Shown: one piece after another, positions 56,303 through 64,000 of the stretch
Layout: each line of letters begins with the position of its first letter
Numbering within the stretch: the first letter of the stretch is position 1
Assembly: GCF_000217715.1 (NCBI RefSeq)
Contig: NC_015666.1
Span: 124,001-188,000, forward strand
Direction: 5' to 3'
DNA length: 64,000 bases
Source: Halopiger xanaduensis SH-6
GTDB lineage: Archaea > Halobacteriota > Halobacteria > Halobacteriales > Natrialbaceae
Notes under the pieces: generated by a model
Databases searched by the model: none
The model's input: the letters and a program-made list of their open reading frames with translations, nothing else
Told to the model about the DNA's origin: nothing
Program-made: the position numbers and the translations under genes

Positions 56303-56310
56303 AAATATAA
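56303..56310 (-). promoter_or_regulatory. TATA box of bioB (leaderless)
   Basis: TTATATTT on the minus strand, centred about 26 nt upstream of the bioB ATG at 56281, predicting a leaderless bioBF transcript. Confidence 0.6.
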
Positions 56311-56546
56311 CGGTTGGGGACGGTCGCGGTGCGTGGACCGTCTGAAGAGGGAGATCTTACGGCTGGCGGGTAGTCTTTTTCTGATTAGCGAATTCAATCC
56401 GTTCGTAGTGGCTATTTGTAAACCCGAACCGGCAAATCGAGCCGAAAACGGCCGTCACGCTAATGTGGTACTCCCCTAACGAATCGAGACTGAAAAAATT
56501 GCCAAACTTAATGACGTGTGATTATGTAGACCTACAGAGCGAGCCT

Positions 56547-57356
56547 ATGAGCGAAAGTACGATCGACGAAAAATCGGGCGACGGCGGGTTCGACGCGGGG
56601 GCGAGCGCCGACGATCTGTTCGGGGCGATCGCGGACGACGAACCCGAGACGGCGGGGACGGGGGTCGATCGAGACGAGGACGCCGACGCTGCCGACGAGC
56701 GCGGCGACGACGGGATCGAAGACCGAACCGCGGCGAACGTCTTCGGGCAACTCAAAGACGACGTCGACGGCGACGAGGATACCGACGACGTCCTCGAGGG
56801 CGAGACGCCCGAGGAGATCATCGCGAGCGCGGACGAACCCGTGGAACCGGACTGGGACGTCGACGACGACCTGCTAGCCGACGAGGAAGCACTCGAGAGC
56901 CTCCTGTTGTCGGGCCGGACGAAGGGCGAGGAGTTCCTCTGGGTCGATCCGGACGGGTCCGATTCGCCAGAATCGGGTTCGGACGACGACCCGACCGACG
57001 AACTCGACGAGTCCGCCGAGGCCGACGGACGCTCCGCCGACGCGGAATCGGACGCGTCCAGCGCCAGCGAACCGTCCGCCGACGAGGCAGCGGCGCCGAC
57101 CGTTGATACGTCGGATGACGAGGCCGACGGACGAGCTCAGGACGAACCCACGGAATCCGCTGCTGAACCGTTCGTCGACGAGCAGTCAGCCGACGAACCC
57201 GCTGACGACGAAGCGGACGTACCCGCGGCTGACGACGGGGAACCAACCGGTGTCGATTCCGACATCGACGACCCGGCCGACGAGACCGAAACGGCCGACG
57301 AAGAGGACGACGACACATCCGGCCTCCTCGGCTGGGTTCGGTCGAAGTTCTCGTAA
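56547..57356 (+). CDS. Acidic haloarchaeal protein, function unknown
   Basis: 269 aa from the ATG giving MSESTIDEKSGDGGFD. Extremely rich in Asp/Glu/Ala/Ser. A small conserved-looking core is VFGQLKDD...DWDVDDDLLADEEALES...GEEFLWVDPDG, and the end GLLGWVRSKFS looks like an amphipathic helix. No fold recognised; the rest may be disordered. Shorter homologues could exist in haloarchaea. Confidence 0.65.
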   Translation: MSESTIDEKSGDGGFDAGASADDLFGAIADDEPETAGTGVDRDEDADAADERGDDGIEDRTAANVFGQLKDDVDGDEDTDDVLEGETPEEIIASADEPVEPDWDVDDDLLADEEALESLLLSGRTKGEEFLWVDPDGSDSPESGSDDDPTDELDESAEADGRSADAESDASSASEPSADEAAAPTVDTSDDEADGRAQDEPTESAAEPFVDEQSADEPADDEADVPAADDGEPTGVDSDIDDPADETETADEEDDDTSGLLGWVRSKFS

Positions 57357-57432
57357 CGCTGCTCGAGCGCATCACTCGACCGCTATCGGAGGGGCAACGC
57401 GGTCGCTGCGTACGAGTTCTCCTGTTCTCGTT

Positions 57433-57585
57433 CTACGGCGCCGGATGCCACGCGAGCCCCGCCCGAACGACCGTATACGGGTTTCCGCCACACTCCGGAC
57501 AGCCCGTTCCCGTCTCCGGATCGAACGGCCGCTCCGGAATCGTGTGCGCGGCGCCGCAGACGTCGCACTCGAGGTGGACCGGCAC
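57433..57585 (-). CDS. 50-aa zinc-ribbon protein
   Basis: Read from a GTG at 57585: VPVHLECDVCGAAHTIPERP, then CPECGGNPYTVV, ending HPAP. C-x2-C pairs 22 residues apart define a zinc ribbon. Frame and codon use favour this over the larger overlapping frames in the same strand. No other start codon is in frame upstream, so translation from GTG is inferred. Confidence 0.68.
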   Translation of the reverse strand: MPVHLECDVCGAAHTIPERPFDPETGTGCPECGGNPYTVVRAGLAWHPAP

Positions 57586-57774
57586 GGAGCCGGTACGGTG
57601 CGATTCGGGATGGCAATTCTGCCGGGAAGTGACGGGGTGTGAGTGACGGTGCCGAGTATCAGTGGACGACAGGACAGCGACCGGCGGGCCGCTCCTCGAG
57701 GATCGCTCGAATTCGCTCGAGCCGCAAAACAGAAGTAAAGAGACGGTACGCGGCGGGAACGTTCCGCCGCGCGA

Positions 57775-58647
57775 TCAGGCGAGGAACTCTTCGATGTGGT
57801 CGGCGACTTCCTCCGGCGTGTCGCCGACGGGGACGCCGGCGTCGTTGAGCGCCGAAATCTTGCTCTCGGCGGTGCCGGTACCCGAGCCGGAGACGATCGC
57901 GCCGGCGTGGCCCATGCGCTTGCCCGGCGGGGCGGTCCGGCCGGCGATGAAGCCGGCGACCGGCGTGTCGACGTGCTCGTCGATGTACGCGGCGGCCTCC
58001 TCCTCGTCTTCGCCGCCGATCTCGCCGCACATGACGATGGCTTCCGTTTCGGGGTCGTTCTCGAACAGCTCGAGGGCGTCGACGAAGTCGGTGCCGATGA
58101 TCGGGTCGCCGCCGATGCCGATCGCGGTGCTCTGGCCCATGCCGCGGTTCGTCAGGTTGTCGACGACCTGGTACGTGAGGGTGCCCGAGCGGGAGACCAG
58201 ACCGACGTTGCCCTCGGAGAAGATGTTGCCGGGGAGGATGCCGAGTTTGGCCTCGCCGGGCGTGATGAGACCGGGACAGTTCGGGCCGATCAGGCGCGTG
58301 TCGGTCTCGGTTAGGCGCTTGTTGACTCGAGCCATGTCCTGAGTCGGGATGCCCTCCGTGATGGCAACCGCGAGGTCGAGGTCCGTATCGAGGGCCTCGA
58401 AGATGGCGTCGCCCGCGAACGCTGGCGGGACGAAGATGACCGAGGTGTCGGCATTCTCCTCTTCGACGGCCTCGTGGACCGTGTCGTAGACGGGGACGCC
58501 GTCGACTTCCTGGCCGCCCTTGCCGGGGACCGCGCCGGCGACCACGTTGGTGCCGTACTCCATCATCTGCTTGGCGTGGAACTTGCCTTCCCCGCCCGTG
58601 ATGCCCTGTACCACGACGCGCGTGTCGTCGTCGACTAGTACACTCAT
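57775..58647 (-). CDS. sucD: Succinyl-CoA ligase (ADP-forming), alpha subunit
   Basis: 290 aa. TCA cycle enzyme; the alpha subunit binds CoA and carries the phosphohistidine. Seen: [40 protein letters not shown] and [18 protein letters not shown] with the active His. It overlaps sucC by 4 bp. Confidence 0.97.
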   Translation of the reverse strand: MSVLVDDDTRVVVQGITGGEGKFHAKQMMEYGTNVVAGAVPGKGGQEVDGVPVYDTVHEAVEEENADTSVIFVPPAFAGDAIFEALDTDLDLAVAITEGIPTQDMARVNKRLTETDTRLIGPNCPGLITPGEAKLGILPGNIFSEGNVGLVSRSGTLTYQVVDNLTNRGMGQSTAIGIGGDPIIGTDFVDALELFENDPETEAIVMCGEIGGEDEEEAAAYIDEHVDTPVAGFIAGRTAPPGKRMGHAGAIVSGSGTGTAESKISALNDAGVPVGDTPEEVADHIEEFLA

Positions 58648-59792
58648 GCTTCCACCTCGTCAGCGTATTCGACGGCACGCTGAACCGCGTCCTCGAGGGT
58701 CTGCTCGACCGTCACGAGGTCTTCGTTGAGAATCTCCATGCCTTCCTCCCAGTTGGTGCCGGCCAGGCGGACGACGACCGGCTTGGGGATTTCGTCGAAC
58801 TGCTCGAGCGCCTCGTTGATCCCCCGGGCGACCTCGTCGCCGCGGGTGATCCCGCCGAAGATGTTGAAGACGACGGAGTCGACGTTGTCGTCCGAGAAGA
58901 CCATGTCCAGGGCGTTGGCGATGCGCTGCGCCTTTGCGCCACCGCCGACGTCCAGGAAGTTGGCGGGCTGGCCGCCGTAGTGGTCGACGAGGTCGAGCGT
59001 GGTCATGACGAGACCGGCCCCGTTGCCGATGATGCCGACGTTCCCCTCGAGGCGGACGTAGTCGAAGTCGTACTCGTCGGCCTTCTGCTCGAGTTCGTCG
59101 CCCGAGGACGCCTCCTCTTCCATTTCGGCCAGTTCGGGCTGGCGGAAGAGCGCGTCCTCGTCGATGTTCATCACGGCGTCGGCCGCGATGACCTCGTCGT
59201 CCGAAGTAACCATCAGCGGGTTGATCTCGGCGTCGGCACCGTCGCGGCTGTCCCAGAGATCGTACAGCGTCGTGAGGACGCTCGAGACGTCGCGCGCGAC
59301 GGACTGGTCGACGCCGGCGTCGTAGACGGCCTTTCGGGCCTGGTACGGATGCATGCCGAAGGAGGGGTCGATGTGTTCCCGAGCGATGGCGTCGGGATCC
59401 TCCTCGGCGACTTCCTCGATGTTAACCCCACCCTTGGTCGAGACCATGGCGACGGGCTTGCCTTCGCCGCGGTCCATCGTGATGCCGACGTAGAGCTCGT
59501 TAACGAAGTCGACCGCTTCCTCGACCAGAACCTGATCCACGCGGTAACCCTTCAGGTCCATTCCGAGGATGGACTCGGCCGCCTCGCGGGCCTCGTCCTC
59601 GTCCTCGGCGAGTTTAATACCGCCGGCCTTCCCGCGGCCGCCGACCTGTACCTGCGCCTTGACTGCGACTGGATACCCGATCTCCTCGGCCGCGGCGATA
59701 ACGCCGTCGACGTCGGAGGCGAGTTGGGATGCCGGCGTCGGAATGCCGGCATCGGCGAAGACGTCCTTCGCCTGATATTCGTGAAGCTTCAT
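58644..59792 (-). CDS. sucC: Succinyl-CoA ligase (ADP-forming), beta subunit
   Basis: 382 aa from the ATG giving [20 protein letters not shown]; an open frame continues upstream but is not family sequence. ATP-grasp subunit: [16 protein letters not shown] and [20 protein letters not shown] are typical. A TATA box (minus strand GATTTAAG, 59821-59828) gives a leader of about 6 nt. It is the promoter-proximal gene of sucCD. Confidence 0.97.
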   Translation of the reverse strand: MKLHEYQAKDVFADAGIPTPASQLASDVDGVIAAAEEIGYPVAVKAQVQVGGRGKAGGIKLAEDEDEAREAAESILGMDLKGYRVDQVLVEEAVDFVNELYVGITMDRGEGKPVAMVSTKGGVNIEEVAEEDPDAIAREHIDPSFGMHPYQARKAVYDAGVDQSVARDVSSVLTTLYDLWDSRDGADAEINPLMVTSDDEVIAADAVMNIDEDALFRQPELAEMEEEASSGDELEQKADEYDFDYVRLEGNVGIIGNGAGLVMTTLDLVDHYGGQPANFLDVGGGAKAQRIANALDMVFSDDNVDSVVFNIFGGITRGDEVARGINEALEQFDEIPKPVVVRLAGTNWEEGMEILNEDLVTVEQTLEDAVQRAVEYADEVEA

Positions 59793-60257
59793 AGGCATTC
59801 GAACCCGCGTTCCGACCCCGCTTAAATCCTGCCAGTTTCCACTCGCGACGGGAATCCATCGACGGGTATGGAACTCCGCCGCTCGAGCGGCTATAGAATC
59901 GAACTTATAACCCGTCATTTGTTCCGCATCTAAACCACGTGTGGGAGATACGCACACAGTCGTGGATGTTTCGGGGGTCGATACCGCGATCCCTGCGACG
60001 TTTGTCAATTTTTCTCGATCTGCGTGCGGTTCGAATTTGTCGGAGCGAGCACCGCCTCGCGTCCGCGTCGCTGCGGTCGAGCGACCGAACGCGTCGCCCC
60101 AACCGCAGCGTTTGACTCGCGCGAGTCCCAATAGCAAAGCGACGCCGGGACTGGAACCGCGACCGGGCGCGCGATTAGGACCGGTCCCAAGAACGTCACG
60201 CCGATCGAAACCACACATGGGACACCCCACCCGAGCCACGCCGGAGGTCGACCCCCG
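59793..60257. other. Intergenic stretch between sucC and a UbiA-family gene
   Basis: 465 bp. Contains the sucC promoter at the left end. The rest has short open frames with no family likeness and poor start context. No RNA gene or strong inverted repeat was noticed. Confidence 0.45.
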
Positions 60258-61130
60258 GTGACGACCCCGATTCGCACGCGCCGCGTCCGGCGGTGGGCGT
60301 CGTCGCTCGAGAGCGCCCTCCGGTTTCTGGTTCACAGCAACCTCTTCATCTCGCTGGCGACCGTCGGCGTGGCGACGACGACGATCCTCCTCGCGGACCT
60401 ACCGGTCGAACCGCTCCCGATCTTCATCGTCTTCGCGGCGACGCTGTTCGTCTACACGATCAACCGGTTCCTCGACCTCGAGGAGGACGAGCAAAACGTG
60501 CCCCGGCGGGCCGCGTTCGTCAAGCGCTACGGCCGCTTCTGGCTCGCGCTCGGCAGCGGGCTCTACCTCGCGGCGATCGGGGTCGCGGTCGCGCTGGAAC
60601 TGCCGGGCGCGGGATACATGCTCCTGCCGGTTGCGGTCGCCGTCCTCTACTCGCTGGCCGGGGTCAAGCGCGTGTTTCTGGTGAAAAACCTGTTCGTGGG
60701 CTTGGCGTGGGGTATCATCCCGCTCGGCGTCGGCTACTACTACGGGCAGCTCCAGTCGCTCGACATCCTGTTCGTCGCCGGCTACATCACCGCCATGATC
60801 ACGATCGCGGCCGTGATCTTCGACGTCAAGGATATCGAGGGCGACCGCGAGGAAGGGATCGCGACGGTGCCGAACCGGTACGGGCCGGCGACGACCCGAC
60901 GCGTCTGTCAGGCCGCAAACGTTGCGGTCGCCGCGGCGGTCGTCGCCGTCGTCGCGCTCAGTTCTCTCTCCGGCCGGTTTCTCGTCGTCCTCGCGATGAA
61001 CGCCTACGTGGCCTGTTACATCCCGTTCGCGACCGAGGACCGCGGCCCGCTGTTCTACGGGTTCGTCGTCGACGGCGAACACGTCTTCCTGGCCGCGCTG
61101 GTTATCGCGCTCGAGTGGGCGGTCTGGTGA
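60258..61130 (+). CDS. UbiA family prenyltransferase
   Basis: 290 aa with about eight membrane helices. The two Asp-rich substrate motifs are a variant first motif, NRFLDLEEDEQN (N69 to N80), and DVKDIEGDREEG. Such enzymes attach isoprenoid chains in quinone, archaeal-lipid or carotenoid pathways; the substrate is uncertain here. Basic N terminus (RTRRVRRW) faces inside. Confidence 0.92.
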   Translation: MTTPIRTRRVRRWASSLESALRFLVHSNLFISLATVGVATTTILLADLPVEPLPIFIVFAATLFVYTINRFLDLEEDEQNVPRRAAFVKRYGRFWLALGSGLYLAAIGVAVALELPGAGYMLLPVAVAVLYSLAGVKRVFLVKNLFVGLAWGIIPLGVGYYYGQLQSLDILFVAGYITAMITIAAVIFDVKDIEGDREEGIATVPNRYGPATTRRVCQAANVAVAAAVVAVVALSSLSGRFLVVLAMNAYVACYIPFATEDRGPLFYGFVVDGEHVFLAALVIALEWAVW

Positions 61131-61205
61131 CACCACGTAGCGCGGCCGCTAGACAATGGGTCGGGTTCCGGTCCGAACGAAGAGGCGCGGTTCCGGCCGA
61201 AGCGA

Positions 61206-61433
61206 TCAGTCGCGGTCGGCCTCGCTCCAGTCGCAGTCCTGGCACTTCCATCCGGTCACGAGTTCCGTCACCGACGGCATGTACGTGACTTTGAGGACGT
61301 TGCCGCCGCAGTCCGGACACTCCCTGTCGGCCTCCTCGATCGAGTCGACCTCCATGACGGAGTCGCCCTCGACCAGTTCGGCGAGTTTTTCGGCCGTCAC
61401 CATACGCCCCTGAACGACGCGATTCTCGCTCAC
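61206..61433 (-). CDS. DUF5795 family zinc protein
   Basis: 75 aa from a GTG giving MSENRVVQGRMVTAEKLAEL. Two pairs, CPDCGG and CQDCDW, about 30 residues apart, form a zinc ribbon. Conserved haloarchaeal family without known function. Convergent with the UbiA gene. Confidence 0.87.
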   Translation of the reverse strand: MSENRVVQGRMVTAEKLAELVEGDSVMEVDSIEEADRECPDCGGNVLKVTYMPSVTELVTGWKCQDCDWSEADRD

Positions 61434-61617
61434 ACTCGAGGTAGCACCCTGGCCGCCCTAAGCGTTTCCGGACCGATTGCCGACAGCCGTCGCGGTTGGC
61501 GGCGAGGCGTCTATCCAGCACAGGGCTCGTCTTCCGAGTGAAATACGGCAGGGTTGCAGGCGCCAACCTGTCGTTGCGGGCACAATAGTATAGGGTCTCC
61601 CCTCCCAACGGAGCGGT

Positions 61618-61935
61618 ATGGAGACGCGATGGGCCACCGTCGACGGTGTGCACCTGCAACTGCCCGACGACTGTACCGTCGAGCAGCTTCGAGACGAGTT
61701 GCACAAACCCGAGGACGCGGTACTGGTCGCAGTGACGGGCGATCTCGTGTCCGTCGTGCACACCGACGATCGAGCCCTCTCCGAGATGGTCGCCGGCTGT
61801 GCGGACACCTACTACTTCAGACGGCCGTCCGACGACGATCGAAACGAAATCCTCGGTGCGCCGGAGATCGAGCGCGCGCTTGCGGATCCGACGGACGACG
61901 AGACGACCTTCCCACGGCCGGGTATCGACCACTAA
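61618..61935 (+). CDS. Conserved haloarchaeal protein, possibly ubiquitin-fold
   Basis: 105 aa. VHLQLPDDCTVEQLRDELHK and DAVLVAVTGDLVSVVHTDDR suggest a beta-grasp-like beta-alpha pattern (tentative). The C terminus is charged. A TATA box TAGTATAGG (61586-61594) about 28 nt upstream predicts a leaderless mRNA. Function unknown. Confidence 0.66.
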   Translation: METRWATVDGVHLQLPDDCTVEQLRDELHKPEDAVLVAVTGDLVSVVHTDDRALSEMVAGCADTYYFRRPSDDDRNEILGAPEIERALADPTDDETTFPRPGIDH

Positions 61936-62025
61936 GGATTGTTTTCCGTCCCGCAGCAGTTCGATCTCACGGACCGCCGATACGGACCGACGTTTCTCGA
62001 GTCGCGCGAACGCGGCGACGAGCGG

Positions 62026-62280
62026 TTACGTTCGCTCGATCCGCAGTTCCGGATCGTCGTCGAACGTGATCGTAATATCGTAGCCGGCGTACGGAAACTC
62101 GACGCGACCCGACCGCGAGACGCCGGATTCGGTAGCCGAGAAGACGGTCAGCAGGGCGTCGGGATCGACCGCGTTGAACAGCGGCGGGAGCTCCGTCGGA
62201 TCCGTACCGTCGATCGCCGCGACCTCGGTCACGATCCGTTCGTAGACCCGGTCCGGCTCCGTCTCGAGTGTCCGTGCCAT
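62026..62280 (-). CDS. HalOD1 output domain protein
   Basis: 84 aa from the ATG giving MARTLETEPDRVYERIVTEV. HalOD1 is a small haloarchaeal domain found alone or at the end of response regulators. LPPLFNAVDPDALLTVF and the closing VEFPYAGYDITITFDDD match it. A minus-strand TATA box (GTTATTAA, 62305-62312) lies about 29 nt upstream. Confidence 0.88.
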   Translation of the reverse strand: MARTLETEPDRVYERIVTEVAAIDGTDPTELPPLFNAVDPDALLTVFSATESGVSRSGRVEFPYAGYDITITFDDDPELRIERT

Positions 62281-62454
62281 TGCTACGTAGGGCCACATTC
62301 GGCCGTTAATAACTTTCGGAACGAACGCGGGTATTAGTAAGCCGAACGAGCGGTGAAAGACGGCGAACGTAGTTTTCTATGACGGAACGACAGGGAACAA
62401 TAGACAGAATGATCGGCTGCAGGTTGAAGAAGACGTATGTCTAATTCCCTCCCG

Positions 62455-62480
62455 ATATATCGTTCTCAGATTGATCTGAG
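62455..62480 (+). promoter_or_regulatory. TATA box with adjacent 16-bp palindrome
   Basis: GATATATC (62454-62461) is a strong TATA box. Immediately downstream CTCAGAT-TG-ATCTGAG (62465-62480) is a perfect inverted repeat with 7-bp arms, sitting between TATA box and predicted transcript start (~62484). It looks like a repressor site for the following gene. Confidence 0.6.
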
Positions 62481-62539
62481 TGGACGTCGGTCGGAGAAAG
62501 TTTGAAGGTATCCGAACCCATTGAATGAGGTACGATAAC

Positions 62540-62749
62540 ATGGGACAGAAAGTTACGATCGAACGGATCGAGGAGGTACCCGCGGAATCGCGGGTCTGCC
62601 ACTACGACGAACTCGGCGAAGCGGCGAAGGCGACGCTTCCAGCGCTCACAAACGACGGTCCCGTAGCAGTGGACGGGTCGGTTGCAGCGGGCTTCCGTGA
62701 TTGTGACCTCGTGAAGTACACCGATTACTACGAGATTTCCGTTCGGTAA
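62540..62749 (+). CDS. Small conserved haloarchaeal protein, 69 aa
   Basis: 69 aa from ATG 62540 (MGQKVTIERIEEVPAES); ATG 62525 would add five residues. Motifs include VCHYDELGEAAKATLPAL and CDLVKYTDYYEI. Family type known only from haloarchaeal genomes; function unknown. It is preceded by the TATA box/palindrome. Confidence 0.68.
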   Translation: MGQKVTIERIEEVPAESRVCHYDELGEAAKATLPALTNDGPVAVDGSVAAGFRDCDLVKYTDYYEISVR

Positions 62750-62898
62750 CCGTCGCCTCTAGCGGCGGGTCGCGACGGCCGTCAAACTGCTTGCTCAGTC
62801 AGTAGACGAGCACCTGGAAGACTCGTGCTCGAACAGCTGCGACCGACTCGAGTCACCGGTACCCCAACCACTTTTCGCGTGTCGATCGTCCGTCGCCT

Positions 62899-63738
62899 AT
62901 GGGAGTCGACGACGCCGACGCGATCGATCCGGAACTGTGTCCGACCGCTAGCGGCATTCCGATGCTCGGGCTCGGGACGTGGCAAAATACGGGCGACCAG
63001 TGTGCCGAGAGCGTCCGCACGGCGCTCGAAATGGGCTACCGCCACGTCGATACCGCACAGGGCTACGACAACGAAGCGGCCGTCGGCGAGGGGATCGCGC
63101 AGGCCGACGTCGACCGCGAGGAGATTTTCCTCGCGACCAAGGTTTCGACGTCGAACCTCGCGCACGACGACGTCCTCGAGACGACCCGCGCGAGCCTCGA
63201 CCGGCTCGGCGTCGACTACGTCGACCTGCTGTACGTCCACTGGCCGGCCAGAACCTACGATCCCGAGGGGACGCTGTCTGCGTTTTCGAAACTGTACGAC
63301 GACGGACTGATCGAGAACGTCGGCGTGAGCAACTTCCAGCCCGCACAACTCGAGGAGGCCGTCGACGTCTGCGACGCCCCGATCCTCGCGAATCAGATCG
63401 AGTGTCACCCCCTGCTACCGCAGGAGGAGGTCCGCGAGGCCTGCGAGCACTACGACATCGAGGTCGTCGCGTACAGTCCGCTCGCGCGCGGCGGCGTCTT
63501 CGACCAGCCCGAGATTCGGGAGATCGCGGACGAGCACGCCGTTACCGAGGTGCAGGTCAGCCTCGCCTGGCTGCGCGAGAAGGGGATTACGGCGATTCCG
63601 AAGGCTACTGGAGAGGCCCACATCCGGGATAACTTCGAGTCGCTGACCCTCGAGCTGGATCGGGAGGACATCGACGCGATCGACGCCATTCAGGAGACGA
63701 ACCGCACGATCGATCCCGGATTCGCCCCGTGGAACTGA
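62899..63738 (+). CDS. Aldo/keto reductase
   Basis: 279 aa TIM barrel, NADPH-dependent. The catalytic tetrad is present: D51 and Y56 (DTAQGYDNE), K81 (ATKV) and H114 (VHWP). Family segments GVSNFQPAQLEEA and IPKATGEAHIRDN follow. It probably reduces small aldehydes or ketoacids (2,5-diketo-D-gluconate reductase-like group); exact substrate unknown. Confidence 0.94.
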   Translation: MGVDDADAIDPELCPTASGIPMLGLGTWQNTGDQCAESVRTALEMGYRHVDTAQGYDNEAAVGEGIAQADVDREEIFLATKVSTSNLAHDDVLETTRASLDRLGVDYVDLLYVHWPARTYDPEGTLSAFSKLYDDGLIENVGVSNFQPAQLEEAVDVCDAPILANQIECHPLLPQEEVREACEHYDIEVVAYSPLARGGVFDQPEIREIADEHAVTEVQVSLAWLREKGITAIPKATGEAHIRDNFESLTLELDREDIDAIDAIQETNRTIDPGFAPWN

Positions 63739-63874
63739 CCGGTTCGCATCGCCCCGAATCGCGACGGTCGGCCGCCCTCGCTCGAGGTCCGCCGCCGGCG
63801 ATTCCGATCGCTAACCTGTAACGTATCCTGAAAAAGAAGGAAAGCTTACGGTACGCCGGCAGTTTGGATCGGGT

Positions 63875-64000
63875 ATGTCCACCCGCACACGGAGTCGTGG
63901 CGGTGGTGGGATCGTCGGTGCGGTCAAGACCGACTTACAGCGGTTACACGGTGCCTGGATGGAGATCGTCTTCCCCAGGCAGCGCGGCCGCGGCCACTCC
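63875..64000 (+). CDS. N-terminal part of a conserved haloarchaeal protein (cut by window end)
   Basis: 42 codons are visible from the ATG giving MSTRTRSRGGGG; then IVGAVKTDLQRLHGAWMEIV and FPRQRG, an opening typical of a haloarchaeal family of unknown function. The gene continues beyond 64000. TATA-like AGCTTACGG (~63842-63850) is about 28 nt upstream. Confidence 0.66.
   Translation, partial: MSTRTRSRGGGGIVGAVKTDLQRLHGAWMEIVFPRQRGRGHS

Noticed and set aside
57383-57616. A 77-aa Arg-rich frame downstream of the acidic protein
   Set aside because: The same strand in another frame gives a clear 50-aa zinc ribbon (57433-57585); the Arg-rich frame is its shadow.

Overview
The window is a chromosomal segment of a haloarchaeon, probably of the Natrialbaceae (Natrinema/Haloterrigena type; inferred). 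The reasons are high GC, very acidic proteins, TATA-type promoters about 25-30 nt upstream of start codons with little or no leader, Tat signal peptides with lipoboxes, many tiny zinc-finger proteins, and haloarchaeal families such as HalOD1, amphi-Trp, rnhA-operon protein, DUF5795 and gas vesicle genes. No rRNA, tRNA, CRISPR array or intact insertion sequence was found.

Layout. 1-7.1 kb: the mismatch endonuclease NucS, a PEBP-like protein, a GNAT acetyltransferase, MutS, a secreted/membrane protein with two winged-helix domains, and a CHY zinc finger. 7.3-14.6 kb: a gas vesicle cluster, gvpO-N-A leftward and gvpF-G-H-(I)-J-K-L-M rightward, with no gvpC, gvpD or gvpE here. The gvpI slot holds an oversized acidic protein. 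14.7-19.6 kb: small genes, an HhH-like protein, a molybdenum formate dehydrogenase and a cold-shock protein.

19.8-29.9 kb: a dense locus of THI5/NMT1-like binding proteins. Three have no signal peptide and form an operon with a VOC protein. That operon diverges from a cupin gene across a perfect 21-bp palindrome. A split ABC importer follows: a Tat lipoprotein plus permease rightward, and an HTH-binding-protein fusion, ATPase and second permease leftward. 30.2-36.3 kb: a quinoprotein alcohol dehydrogenase with a lanthanide-type metal site and no signal peptide, an unknown tightly coupled helper, a Tat-exported cupredoxin with a sequon-rich tail, a GlcG/HbpS-like protein and a zinc formaldehyde dehydrogenase. 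With the formate dehydrogenase at 17 kb these could form an alcohol/C1 oxidation route (inference).

36.3-49.3 kb: a histidine kinase, CobW GTPase, ArsR and PadR regulators, a YqeC-like protein, pyrophosphatase, an orphan ParA, a phosphodiesterase, DUF371, endonuclease III, and a GNAT pseudogene broken by a 54-bp double-hairpin element with a 4-bp target duplication. 49.7-64 kb: a second histidine kinase sharing a near-identical core with the first, the RFC large subunit, bioF and bioB, an acidic protein, sucD/sucC, a UbiA-family prenyltransferase, small haloarchaeal proteins, an aldo/keto reductase, and a gene cut by the window end.
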